A DNA stretch of 12,119 nucleotides from an uncultured Caulobacteraceae bacterium (GCA_937967425.1 CALBST010000025.1:1-12119), one strand, 5' to 3'; shown: positions 1-7,209, counted from the first letter of the stretch. Made by a program: numbers and translations. The notes: generated from the letters alone by a model not told the origin.

Positions 1-1088
1 CTATTCCATGAGCCGTGCTGGCCAATGAAAGCGCCGCCACGATAGCGTTCGGGCAAAGCCGTGCCGGTGTAGAAGTGCAAGCCGAGCGACGCGGTGTGTG
101 CGCCGAGGGCGAAGTCCGGCGCGACGGGCGCTTGCAGGCGGACATTGGAGGGGATTTCGACGCGCTCGTCGCGATGGTCGCCCCAATAATAATAGGGCCA
201 GCCATAGAAGGCGCCATCGCGCACGCTGGTGATGTAATCGGGAACGAGATTATCGCCGAGCATGTCGCGCTCATTGACGGCGGTCCACAGCGCGCCGGTG
301 CTTGGCTCCCAACCCATGCCGACCGGATTGCGCAATCCTGTTGCGAAGACGCGCGCCTGGTTTGTGGCGATATCGTATTCCCAGATGGCGGCGCGGCCCT
401 CCTCCGCCTCCATGCCGTAATCGCCGATGTTCGAAGCGCTGCCGACAGCGATGTAAATTTTCGAGCCATCGGGACTCGCGATCAGGTTGCGCGTCCAATG
501 GCCGTTGTCGCCGTCGCGATAAGGAAGTTCGAGCACTGTGTCGGGCTGGCCGGGGGCGCGCACCGAATTCGGCGTGTAGCGGAAGCGGACGACGGCGTCG
601 GTGTTGCCGATATAGAGATAATCGCCGACGAGCACGATGCCGAACGGCTGGTTCAAGTTTTCAGCGAAGACATGGCGTGCATCGACATCGCCGTCGCCAT
701 CGTTATCGCGCAAGAGCGTTATGCGATCGGCGCTTTCGCCGAGCGCGCCGGCGCCACGCTGGATGCGGTTGCGAATCCAGCCCATGAGGCCGCCGCCCTC
801 TTGCGCCTTGGTTGAACTTTCAGCGACGAGCACGTCGCCGTTCGGCAGCAAGTAAACCCAGCGCGGGTGATCGAGATTCTCCGCAAACCGCGTAACGGTG
901 AAGCCTTCAGGCGCGGTGGGCGACGCGCCCTCGGGCCAACCGATCGCTTGAGCGGTGTTCACCGTGGGCAGCATGCCTGTCTGCGGTTCGGGCAATTGAG
1001 GATCGGCGCCGTAGCCGTGTTCGGGCGGCGGCGCCGGCTGGCCGCAGGCAACGAGCGCGAGCGCGGCCGCGAGAACGAGCTTTTTCAT
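1..1088 (-). CDS. PQQ-dependent sugar (sorbosone-type) dehydrogenase, lipoprotein, 3' end cut by window edge
   Basis: The frame opens at an ATG (1088) and stays open for 362 codons to the left edge, so the C-terminus is missing. The N-terminus MKKLVLAAALALVACGQ is a lipoprotein signal with lipobox L12-V13-A14-C15, so the protein should be anchored in the envelope and face the periplasm. The rest matches the glucose/sorbosone dehydrogenase beta-propeller family (COG2133): an Asp-rich DNDGDGDVD loop near residues 128-136, 'NQPFGI' after it, the family motif GHWTRN with candidate catalytic His197, 'GLRNPVGMGWEP', and 'HGSWN' exactly at the edge, where the family normally has GSWNR. Members oxidise aldoses or related sugars with PQQ and pass electrons to the respiratory chain; the substrate here cannot be read. 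About 60-100 residues are probably missing. No good Shine-Dalgarno precedes the start. It is 60 nt downstream of, and co-directional with, the VTT protein gene. Confidence 0.85.
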   Translation of the reverse strand, partial: MKKLVLAAALALVACGQPAPPPEHGYGADPQLPEPQTGMLPTVNTAQAIGWPEGASPTAPEGFTVTRFAENLDHPRWVYLLPNGDVLVAESSTKAQEGGGLMGWIRNRIQRGAGALGESADRITLLRDNDGDGDVDARHVFAENLNQPFGIVLVGDYLYIGNTDAVVRFRYTPNSVRAPGQPDTVLELPYRDGDNGHWTRNLIASPDGSKIYIAVGSASNIGDYGMEAEEGRAAIWEYDIATNQARVFATGLRNPVGMGWEPSTGALWTAVNERDMLGDNLVPDYITSVRDGAFYGWPYYYWGDHRDERVEIPSNVRLQAPVAPDFALGAHTASLGLHFYTGTALPERYRGGAFIGQHGSWN

Positions 1089-1110
1089 GATCGAACGCTA
1101 GCGCCGATTA

Positions 1111-1145
1111 GGCGGCGCGTCGCGTGTCATATTACGGGCGCCGCC
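1111..1145 (-). promoter_or_regulatory. GC-rich inverted repeat between the VTT gene and the dehydrogenase gene
   Basis: GGCGGCGC (1111-1118) and GCGCCGCC (1138-1145) are perfect 8-bp arms around a 19-nt loop. They fill most of the 60-nt gap between two co-directional minus-strand genes. There is no T-run after it on either strand, so it is not a classic terminator. It could be an mRNA processing or stability hairpin, or chance in GC-rich DNA. Confidence 0.25.
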
Positions 1146-1148
1146 GCG

Positions 1149-1922
1149 TTACGCATCGCTTTTGACGTCTGTGCCATTGCGACGGGCAAATCTGCGCACA
1201 ACCAGAGCGATCGCTACGGCAACTACAATAGCGAGCACTGCCATCACAGCAGCGGTGACGAACTCGCCCTGAAACGCGTTCATGATGCTGTTGCCGAAGA
1301 AGGCGACCATCATCGTCTTTGGCAGCACACCAACAGCCAGGCCAACAATGTAGGCCCAGAAGTTTGCGCGCATGGCGCCGAAGGCCATGTTGGCGACGAT
1401 GAACGGGCCGGTTGGAATGAAGCGCACAGCGAAGCTGGCGAGCAATGTGTTCTTACCCATGAAGCGCGTGAACCGCCCGCCCGTGGCGCCGCCGAACCGC
1501 CGCTGCGTATGTGCGCTGGTGAGCCGGCCCGTAAAGTAGGTGGCGACGCCGGAGACAATTGTCGCAATCCAGGCGTTCCAGAAACCCACCTCCGCCCCGA
1601 ACGCCACGACGCACGCGGCGATCAGCGCAACTTGCGGCGCGCCGACATAGGCCGTCAGCGTGAACACAAGGATGGTGGCGAGAAGACCCCAGTGGCCGCG
1701 ATTGGCCTCACCTAGAGTTTCATCGATAAAGCGCTCGATCTCATCGCCGAACATAAAGCGGCCGGCGACCAGCAAAACGAGAACAAGAACAACGCTAAGT
1801 ACCGAGAGGATCACGGCGCGCCACGCGCGCGCGTCCATGCTGCTGACGAAGTCGCGCAGCCCGCCGGCTTCGCTAGCGCCATCCTCGCGCGGCGGCTCTT
1901 GTTGGGCGGCGTCTTCGCTCAT
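1149..1922 (-). CDS. VTT/DedA-type (TVP38/TMEM64 family) integral membrane protein
   Basis: 257 residues, ATG to TAA. A polar, acidic N-terminal tail (about 1-33) is followed by a first membrane segment (about 36-56, rich in V and L). A core of hydrophobic segments and re-entrant-type stretches follows (about 78-130 and 165-215), then a last membrane helix ending in a basic VVRRFARRNG tail. The core has the VTT/SNARE-associated signature: an Arg before a Pro pair in FAVRFIPTGPFIVANMAFGA, and small-residue-rich segments with GRLTSAHTQRRF upstream. Family members (DedA, TMEM41B/VMP1 relatives) are linked to lipid scrambling and undecaprenyl-phosphate or phospholipid translocation in the inner membrane; the substrate of this one is unknown. 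The start is weakly supported, with no clear Shine-Dalgarno. It lies 41 nt downstream of the GIY-YIG gene. Confidence 0.85.
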   Translation of the reverse strand: MSEDAAQQEPPREDGASEAGGLRDFVSSMDARAWRAVILSVLSVVLVLVLLVAGRFMFGDEIERFIDETLGEANRGHWGLLATILVFTLTAYVGAPQVALIAACVVAFGAEVGFWNAWIATIVSGVATYFTGRLTSAHTQRRFGGATGGRFTRFMGKNTLLASFAVRFIPTGPFIVANMAFGAMRANFWAYIVGLAVGVLPKTMMVAFFGNSIMNAFQGEFVTAAVMAVLAIVVAVAIALVVRRFARRNGTDVKSDA

Positions 1923-1963
1923 CGGCCCGCCCTGTCGCGCGGCGGACCGTTTGGGTCAAGCAA

Positions 1964-2398
1964 TCAAGCCCGTTGGGGGCGGCGGCCGAGGAGCGCCGAA
2001 AGGTCGAAGGCGTGGGAGGCGGCGGCTTTGCGCTTGGATTTGGCGGCTTTGGCCTGCGGAATTTCCATGTCGTTCATCCGGGGCTTGAGGCCGCGGATCA
2101 GGTCTTCCTCGATGCGGCGGCGGTCGACCTCGTCGCGGATCGGGCCGAGGACGTAACGCTCGGTCGCGCCATAGTACCAGTAGGCGCGGGCCCATTTTTC
2201 GTGGCCGAGAAGCCGCGAGCGCAGGTCGGTCGCCTTGCCGACATAGAGCGGCTCCATGAAGAAGGCCCAGCGGCGGCGGACGAAAATATAAATCCCGCCA
2301 ACGCCCTCCGGCGGCAGGCCCTTCTTGGTCAGAACGCATTTGAAACGATAGCGCCGGCCGCTTTCGCCGCGCCAGGAATGCGGTCCAAAGAAGAACAT
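1964..2398 (-). CDS. GIY-YIG nuclease-domain protein, stand-alone
   Basis: 144 residues from ATG 2398. GGAGG lies 8 nt upstream (2407-2411), which decides this start over an in-frame GTG at 2422. The domain motifs appear in order: G35-I36-Y37 in GGIYIF, then L51-Y52-V53-G54-K55 (the YIG strand), R60 and R62 in DLRSRLL, an acidic residue in IEEDLI (E97/E98, the usual metal-binding Glu), and N109 in KPRMN. The tail (about 113-144) is basic and Ala/Lys-rich and probably disordered. The family spans UvrC-type, homing and many small stand-alone nucleases of unknown role. A DNA substrate is likely but unproven. No restriction, repair or mobile-element gene lies beside it; the next co-directional gene is the VTT membrane protein. 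The motif match is strong, the biological role open. Confidence 0.85.
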   Translation of the reverse strand: MFFFGPHSWRGESGRRYRFKCVLTKKGLPPEGVGGIYIFVRRRWAFFMEPLYVGKATDLRSRLLGHEKWARAYWYYGATERYVLGPIRDEVDRRRIEEDLIRGLKPRMNDMEIPQAKAAKSKRKAAASHAFDLSALLGRRPQRA

Positions 2399-2496
2399 GG
2401 GTCGCGCCTCCAATTGAAGCACGACGCTCGGCCTAGAATCGTAAACGCGGCGTTAAGACATTGAGCGGAGGCGCGAAGCGGCGCAGTTTGCTGCAC
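2399..2496. promoter_or_regulatory. Divergent intergenic region between GIY-YIG and 2OG-oxygenase genes
   Basis: The two genes are transcribed away from each other from this 98-bp gap. It holds the GGAGG ribosome-binding site of the minus gene (2407-2411). It also holds a short perfect palindrome, AACGC-G-GCGTT at 2444-2454, which could be an operator but is too short to be sure. No convincing -35/-10 pair is visible for either direction. Confidence 0.35.
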
Positions 2497-3435
2497 ATGG
2501 CGCTTCCTGCCCTGCCCGCTTTGTCGATGCGCGACCGGCGCACGGATCCAGACGGCTTCGCGCGGGCCATGGGCGAGAGCTATGCGCGCTATGGCTTCGC
2601 CATCGTGCGCGATCATGGCCTCGATGCGAAGGTGATTGATCGCGCCCTGCGGGCGACGAAGGATTTCTTCGCGCTGCCTGAAGAGGTGAAGCGGCGCTAC
2701 CACATCGCCGGCGGCGGCGGACAGCGCGGCTACACGCCGTTTGGCGTCGAAGCAGCGAAAGGCGCCGACAAAGTCGATCTGAAGGAATTTTGGCATGTCG
2801 GGCGCGAGCTTGGCGAGGGCCATCGCTATCGCAAATATATGCCGCACAATGCGTGGCCGACCGAGATCGCGACATTTCGAGAGGACGTGTACGGGCTCTA
2901 CGCGGCGCTCGATGCGCTCGGGCTGGAGCTGCTGGAATCGATCGCTACGTTCCTAGAGCTGCCGCAGGATTTTTTCCGCGCGCCGGTGCGCGATGGAAAT
3001 TCGGTGCTGCGCTTGCTGCACTACCCGCCGACGCCGCCGAAGCCTGAGGGCGTGCGCGCCGAAGCGCATGAGGACATCAACGTCATCACGCTCTTGCTTG
3101 GCGCGGAGGAAGCCGGGCTTCAGCTGCTGACGGCGGAAGGCGAATGGCTGGACGTCAATCCGCCTGAAGGGGCGCTGGTCGTGAATGTCGGCGATATGCT
3201 GCAGCGGCTGACGAACCATCGCTTGCGCTCCACCACGCATCGCGTCGTCAACCCGGCGCCGGAGCGCGCCCACCTGCCGCGCTACTCGATCCCGTTCTTT
3301 CTGCATTTCGCGCCCGACTATCTGATCGAAACGTTGCCAAGCTGCGTGAGCGCCGAAAACCCAAACCGCTATCCTGAGCCGATCACGGCTCAGGACTTTT
3401 TGTACGAGCGATTGCGAGAAATCCGGCTGGCTTAG
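2497..3435 (+). CDS. 2-oxoglutarate/Fe(II)-dependent dioxygenase, isopenicillin N synthase-like family
   Basis: 312 residues from ATG 2497; TTG 2461 is an in-frame alternative adding 12 residues. ATG is preferred because family members begin just before an LPxLxL stretch, as here. An N-terminal DIOX_N-type region (about 5-110: 'YGFAIVRDHGL', 'ALPEEVKRRY', 'QRGYTPFG') precedes the double-stranded beta-helix core. Iron ligands are readable: H191-x-D193 in AHEDIN and distal H248 in STTHRV. R262-x-S264 in RYSIPFF is the 2-oxoglutarate carboxylate-binding RxS motif. GDMLQRLTNHRLRS is also typical. Members hydroxylate, desaturate or cyclise small molecules with O2 and 2-oxoglutarate in the cytoplasm; the substrate is not evident. 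No biosynthetic neighbours are present, so a catabolic or stand-alone role is possible. The stop is 1 nt from the stop of the convergent peptidase gene. Confidence 0.88.
   Translation: MALPALPALSMRDRRTDPDGFARAMGESYARYGFAIVRDHGLDAKVIDRALRATKDFFALPEEVKRRYHIAGGGGQRGYTPFGVEAAKGADKVDLKEFWHVGRELGEGHRYRKYMPHNAWPTEIATFREDVYGLYAALDALGLELLESIATFLELPQDFFRAPVRDGNSVLRLLHYPPTPPKPEGVRAEAHEDINVITLLLGAEEAGLQLLTAEGEWLDVNPPEGALVVNVGDMLQRLTNHRLRSTTHRVVNPAPERAHLPRYSIPFFLHFAPDYLIETLPSCVSAENPNRYPEPITAQDFLYERLREIRLA
3373..3401 (+). terminator. Intrinsic-terminator-like hairpin inside the oxygenase 3' coding end
   Basis: CCTGAGCCG (3373-3381), loop ATCA, then CGGCTCAGG (3386-3394) form a perfect 9-bp stem with a 4-nt loop, followed after AC by five T residues (3397-3401). 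The T-run fits termination of plus-strand transcripts. It sits 32-60 nt before the oxygenase stop codon, where only 1 nt separates the two convergent genes, so there was no non-coding room for a terminator. The stem encodes PEPITAQ. Confidence 0.55.
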
Positions 3436-3436
3436 C

Positions 3437-4591
3437 TCACTCCTGCTCCATCAGATCGCCGCTGCGGAGGTGGCGGTTGGCGATGGGGACCCATTCGGGG
3501 CGGAGGCCGGTGAAAGTGATCGGCAAGCCGCGGGCGCTGTTGAGGTAGGGGCCGTCGATCAGCTGGAAATGCAGATGAGGTTCGGTGGAATTGCCGGATG
3601 AGCCTGCTTCGGCGATTTGCGCGCCGGCGGAGACGGCGTCGCCAACGTTCACGCGCACACTCCCGTGCTTCAGGTGCGCATAGAGTGAGTGTTCGCCGTT
3701 GGCGTGGCGGATGAGGACGTAGTTGCCTGCCGCGCCTTCGAAGCCGCTTTGCATGATGATAGCCTGCTGTGTTTCGACAACGCGCTGCATGTACGCGTCG
3801 AAGCCTTCACCTGGTTGGCGGAGCATGGCTTCATTGTCGTCGCGATCGTTGCGCGCAGCGACAACGACGCCATCCGCGGCGGCGAGGATGGGCTGGCCGA
3901 AGGTGACGTAATCAGTGAGACGCGAACCGTCACCGGTATAGGTGCGCATGTCGGCGTTGGTGCGCGCGAGGTCGAGCGCGTATTCGGATGAGACGACCCA
4001 GCGGTGATGCTGAGAAACATCGCCGGAGGCGACGACGAACCAGCGGCCATTGACGGGCGCGCGATAGGCGATTGGCGAGACGTAGCGCGAGACAGGGATA
4101 TCGACGCGGCCGAGATCGCCGCGCGGACCTTCGACGATGACGCGCGCGGTATCCGGCAGCGCATTGGCTGAGATGTAGAAGCTTGAGTTGAGATAGGCTT
4201 CGTTGGGATCGAGCGTGGCATCGGCGCTCAGGCGCTCGCCAGCCCGCAGGATGCGCGAGAGATGGAACTGGAAATCCATCATCTGCAGTACGCCGGCCTC
4301 GGAAAGCTGCGACATTTGTTGCGCGCGGCGCGCAACCGTGGCGGCAGGCGCACGGCCGGTCGAGATGATTTCGCCGTTAGCGCGCAGTTCGATGCGCAGG
4401 CCGCGAATCTCGCGGGCACCGCGCTCATCGTTCACGACCAAGATGTTCTGCAGTACGACATCGTAGACGCCGCGTTCGTTGGCTTGATCGAACACATAAA
4501 GCGGCGCGGGATCGACGCGAATATCGAGCGCATGCGCCGGGGCAGCCGTCAGCATTCCCGCGGCGCAGGCCGCGAGCCAAAAGCGTTTCAT
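3437..4591 (-). CDS. Secreted M23-family (LytM/lysostaphin-like) peptidase, possibly degenerate
   Basis: 384 residues. The Sec signal peptide MKRFWLAACAAGMLTAAPAHA probably cleaves after Ala21. An unassigned beta-rich region (about 22-190) is followed by a C-terminal peptidase_M23 domain (about 190-365). Visible active-site elements are D207 in YALDLA, H306 in LYAHLKHG and H339-L-H341 in PHLHFQL. The classic HxxxD zinc motif is altered: position -4 from D207 is Glu203, and the nearest histidines are H195/H196. M23 enzymes cut peptidoglycan cross-bridges, and degenerate ones activate amidases instead. Start support is excellent: AAGGAGA lies 6 nt before ATG. It is third in a co-directional row after PadR and HAAS genes, 26 nt below the latter. 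Cell-wall remodelling controlled by PadR is an inference from position. Confidence 0.82.
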   Translation of the reverse strand: MKRFWLAACAAGMLTAAPAHALDIRVDPAPLYVFDQANERGVYDVVLQNILVVNDERGAREIRGLRIELRANGEIISTGRAPAATVARRAQQMSQLSEAGVLQMMDFQFHLSRILRAGERLSADATLDPNEAYLNSSFYISANALPDTARVIVEGPRGDLGRVDIPVSRYVSPIAYRAPVNGRWFVVASGDVSQHHRWVVSSEYALDLARTNADMRTYTGDGSRLTDYVTFGQPILAAADGVVVAARNDRDDNEAMLRQPGEGFDAYMQRVVETQQAIIMQSGFEGAAGNYVLIRHANGEHSLYAHLKHGSVRVNVGDAVSAGAQIAEAGSSGNSTEPHLHFQLIDGPYLNSARGLPITFTGLRPEWVPIANRHLRSGDLMEQE

Positions 4592-4597
4592 TTCAAA

Positions 4598-4604
4598 TCT
4601 CCTT
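4598..4604 (-). promoter_or_regulatory. Strong Shine-Dalgarno of the M23 peptidase gene
   Basis: AAGGAGA on the minus strand, with six nucleotides to the ATG at 4591. It is one of the best ribosome-binding sites in the window. The peptidase can therefore be translated independently of the upstream HAAS gene. Confidence 0.75.
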
Positions 4605-4617
4605 GGGGACTATTCAG

Positions 4618-5211
4618 TCATCGTTTTTGTGCGACCTCGCTCTTGCGCAATGTCGCGCGCCCAAACGCCCAGGTCAGAGCGAAGTAGAGCAGCGCGCCCG
4701 CCGCGATCGCGAGCGGCGAGAACCACATTCCCATGATATCGGCGCCGCCGAGCGTTTCGCCGAAGCCAATGAAGATGCGCCCGTCCGGCAGGCGATAGAC
4801 GCCCGCGCCGTCAGGATCGAGGATTTTGGTGACGCCCATGAGGATGGCGAGCGCGGCGATGACGTAGCCGATGCCGACGAGTGTCGAGACGGCGAGGCCG
4901 GCCAGCCCTGCTCCAGCGTTGCGCGCGAGTGCGCTCGCGACATCGAGCGGTGAAAAGGTGCGCGCGGCGCGTTGGCGGAGTTTATCGGCGACGAGATCGG
5001 AAAGGAATTCGTCAGGATCACCCAGTTGGGCGAGCGCGGCTTGCGCGTCACCCGCTTCGCTGACGGCGTCGAGCGCATGCTGTTCAAGTTCGCACTTGAT
5101 CTCTTCGGCTTCGGCGCGCGGGAGCGCGGCGAGTGCGCGATCGACTTTGGCGAAATACGCAGCGAAGGCGGCGCGGGCGTTGGCGTCTGTGAGTTCGGTC
5201 CAGCGACTCAT
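4618..5211 (-). CDS. HAAS-domain (DUF1700-like) membrane protein, PadR partner
   Basis: 197 residues from ATG 5211. This start overlaps the PadR stop as ATGA, which favours it over a much longer in-frame extension to 5337. Residues about 15-78 form a HAAS-type helical domain: Y19, V23 and L30-P31, then 'EEIKCELEQHALDAV' and 'LAQLGDPDEFLSDLV', with the typical LGDP. Two hydrophobic segments follow (about 99-127 and 163-185), so the protein sits in the inner membrane with the HAAS domain probably cytoplasmic. HAAS proteins are commonly encoded next to PadR regulators and are thought to work with them in signalling; the mechanism is not established. The 4-bp overlap implies translational coupling. 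The M23 peptidase gene starts 26 nt downstream. Confidence 0.82.
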   Translation of the reverse strand: MSRWTELTDANARAAFAAYFAKVDRALAALPRAEAEEIKCELEQHALDAVSEAGDAQAALAQLGDPDEFLSDLVADKLRQRAARTFSPLDVASALARNAGAGLAGLAVSTLVGIGYVIAALAILMGVTKILDPDGAGVYRLPDGRIFIGFGETLGGADIMGMWFSPLAIAAGALLYFALTWAFGRATLRKSEVAQKR

Positions 5212-5543
5212 TGGGTCAGCCCTTCCAGGCTCGCATTGAACACGGACCAGCGCTCGATGCCTTCGCTGAGCACAGCGCGGCCTTTTTCGGTGAGCGCGTA
5301 GGTTTTGCGGGCGGGGCCAGAGTCTTGGATCGCCCACTCGGCGACGGTGAGGCCGTCGCGTTCGAAGCCATTGAGCAAAGGGTAAAGCGTGCCTTCGGGA
5401 GCAGCCGCGCCAAGCAGATCGCGGAGCGCGGTGGCCAGGGCGTAGCCGTGCTTTGGGCTCTCTCGGAGGACGGCGAGGATCGCAAACGGCAAAACCGCCT
5501 TCCGCCAGCGCTTCTCCCAGTCCTGGACAATCTCATCCACCAT
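5208..5543 (-). CDS. PadR-family transcriptional regulator
   Basis: 111 residues, almost entirely a PadR winged-helix domain: 'FAILAVLRESPKHGYALATAL' (helices 1-2), 'PEGTLYPLLNGFERDGL' (recognition helix region, classic TLYPLL), then the wing 'SGPARKTYALTEKGRAVL'. It lacks the long C-terminal dimerisation region of large PadRs and belongs to the short subfamily-2 type. PadRs usually repress their own operon and are released by a ligand or partner. Its stop overlaps the HAAS start (ATGA). The Shine-Dalgarno is weak. A palindrome overlapping a promoter-like -35 lies 13-31 nt upstream of the start, fitting autoregulation. Confidence 0.9.
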   Translation of the reverse strand: MVDEIVQDWEKRWRKAVLPFAILAVLRESPKHGYALATALRDLLGAAAPEGTLYPLLNGFERDGLTVAEWAIQDSGPARKTYALTEKGRAVLSEGIERWSVFNASLEGLTQ

Positions 5544-5551
5544 GGAAGGAT

Positions 5552-5580
5552 GAGCTACCTTGATCTTCGAGGTATGTCAA
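5552..5580 (-). promoter_or_regulatory. Candidate promoter and PadR operator
   Basis: On the minus strand TTGACA (5580-5575) is a perfect -35 hexamer. A 17-nt spacer leads to TAGCTC (5557-5552), a poor -10. The spacer and the edge of the -10 contain the imperfect palindrome TACCTCGA-AGA-TCAAGGTA (5574-5556), with 7 of 8 arm positions complementary. Its placement, between -35 and -10 and just upstream of padR, is where a repressor site would block RNA polymerase. The promoter and its control by PadR are inferred. Confidence 0.5.
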
Positions 5581-5589
5581 CAATGCAGG

Positions 5590-7209
5590 CTAGGCGGCCT
5601 TGAGCGCCTTCGGGCTCGCGACTGGTACGGAGAGGCTGAACGTCGCCCCCTGGCCAAGTTCGCTGCTCACGGTGACGTCGCCGCCCATGGCGCGGGCGAG
5701 GTCGCGGGCGATGGACAGGCCCAGCCCCGCGCCGCCATAGATTTCGCCGATCTGGGCGTTGGCCTGGCTGAATGGTTTGAACAGGTTTTCCTGATCGGCC
5801 TTGGAGATGCCGATGCCATCATCAACGACATCGAACACGACGACATCGCCGTCCTCTCGGGACTCAAGGCGTGTCTTGATCGTGACGTTGCCGCGCGGTG
5901 CAAACTTGATGGCGTTGCCAATCAGGTTGAGCAAGCACTGGCGCAGACGCACATGGTCGGCGACGACATAGTTTGCCGCGGCGCTGGGCTGTACGGTGAG
6001 ATTAACACCGGCCGTGCGCGCCGACGGCCGCATGAGACCATGCACTTCGGCGACCATTCCAACGACAGGAAGCACTTCACGCTTCACAGTGATGCGGCCG
6101 GCGTCGAGGCGCGACTGATCGAGAATGTCGACAAGAAGATCGTTCAGGTGCCGTGCGGCGGAAATGATGCGATCGGCGTCGCTGCGTGCCGTCGGCGAGT
6201 CGGTTTCCTCCTGGATGATCTCAGCATAACCGATGATGCCGTTAAGCGGCGTGCGGAGTTCGTGACCCACCTTGGCCAGAAACTCTGACTTCACGCGGCT
6301 GGCTTCGTGCGCCGCTTCGGCGCCCGCCATCGCTTTGATCTGGCCGATGACGAGATAGCGTGTGATCAGAAGTGTCAGCGCGCCAATCGCAATGAGGGCA
6401 AGCACGACCGGCCAAATCCGCGATCGAAATGCGGCTGAACCGGGATGGGTATTACGCCATACAAGATTGCCCACGTTCGCGCCGTTAGGCGACGTCACCG
6501 GCAGGGCGATCATGTCTGCGCGCACCGGTTCGCCCGGCGACGCGAAATGAAAATTATCGAGCGACATCGAGCGGCCGGCCTGCGCGAAGCCGGCTGCGTC
6601 AATAACTTTGACGACAGCGAGATAGTCGTATCCGCGCAGCGGATTGTAAGCGATGCGCGCTTCGTTCTCTTCCCGCGTGACTGGGACGACGGCGATGATG
6701 AGTAGCTGATCGCCGAGGCGCGCGTAACTGTGGGCGACGGTGTCCGCCGGCGTTGGCGTACGCGCGAGCCGGCGCAGATTCGGCAATTGCGCACCGGTTT
6801 GGGCGGCAAGTTCGGCGATAGCGGTGGTCTGATCTTCGTAGGTTTCGTTTGCCCAGGCGTACCGGACAGCACCGTTCTGCCGAAAGAGGACCATGGCGTC
6901 CGCGACGCTAGAGTAGATGTTATCCTCCACCCATTGCTGGTTCCAGCGCGCGCTGATGTTCTCGAACGCAGCATTCCAATTGGCGTAGTCCAAGCTGACG
7001 GCGCCCATCATGCGGGCCCTGCCCTCCAAGCCATTGGAGACCAACGTCGCGCTATTGCGCTCAAAAGCGCGGTCTTGATCGTGCGCAAAGGACAAGAAAA
7101 CAGCCACAGCCAGCGCGATAATGACTGCAACGAGCGCAATGATCGGGACGCCGACGCCTAGCCAGGCGCGGCGCACCCCGAGTGCAGCTGCGTTTGCAGT
7201 CTTCGACAT
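5590..7209 (-). CDS. Membrane sensor histidine kinase with CHASE4-type periplasmic domain
   Basis: 539 residues from ATG 7209; a TTG at 7317 would add 36 residues with no domain or signal features. TM1 is about 17-41 and TM2 about 266-288. Between them is a periplasmic sensor resembling CHASE4, with 'LDYANWNAAFENI', 'WNQQWVEDNIYSSV' and 'MVLFRQNG'. Then come HisKA with phospho-acceptor H316 in FLAKVGHELRTPLN and an HATPase_c domain: N-box NLIGNAIKFAP, G1 DDGIGIS, F-box LFKPFSQA, G2 GAGLGLSI, ending GATFSLSVP. There is no receiver domain and no adjacent response regulator, so it is an orphan whose partner must be elsewhere. CHASE4 ligands are not known. The stop lies 46 nt before padR; whether they share a transcript is open because padR has a promoter-like sequence of its own. 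Confidence 0.92.
   Translation of the reverse strand: MSKTANAAALGVRRAWLGVGVPIIALVAVIIALAVAVFLSFAHDQDRAFERNSATLVSNGLEGRARMMGAVSLDYANWNAAFENISARWNQQWVEDNIYSSVADAMVLFRQNGAVRYAWANETYEDQTTAIAELAAQTGAQLPNLRRLARTPTPADTVAHSYARLGDQLLIIAVVPVTREENEARIAYNPLRGYDYLAVVKVIDAAGFAQAGRSMSLDNFHFASPGEPVRADMIALPVTSPNGANVGNLVWRNTHPGSAAFRSRIWPVVLALIAIGALTLLITRYLVIGQIKAMAGAEAAHEASRVKSEFLAKVGHELRTPLNGIIGYAEIIQEETDSPTARSDADRIISAARHLNDLLVDILDQSRLDAGRITVKREVLPVVGMVAEVHGLMRPSARTAGVNLTVQPSAAANYVVADHVRLRQCLLNLIGNAIKFAPRGNVTIKTRLESREDGDVVVFDVVDDGIGISKADQENLFKPFSQANAQIGEIYGGAGLGLSIARDLARAMGGDVTVSSELGQGATFSLSVPVASPKALKAA

Noticed and set aside
15..815. Long plus-strand open frame (266 codons) over the dehydrogenase gene
   Set aside because: It is the antisense shadow of a minus gene with clear lipobox and family motifs; its own translation shows no domain and comes from high-GC codon bias.
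867..1715. Long plus-strand open frame (282 codons)
   Set aside because: It covers the start of the dehydrogenase, the gap and most of the VTT gene on the opposite strand, with low-complexity His/Arg/Ala composition and no recognisable domain.
1964..2398. GIY-YIG gene as part of a defence or homing element
   Set aside because: No methyltransferase, helicase, intron, integrase or repeat boundaries are nearby; small stand-alone GIY-YIG proteins are common in alphaproteobacteria.
5212..5337. N-terminal extension of the HAAS protein to a start at 5337
   Set aside because: The extension lies within padR, is Arg/Pro-rich without domain similarity, and the ATG at 5211 overlaps the padR stop in the classic ATGA form.
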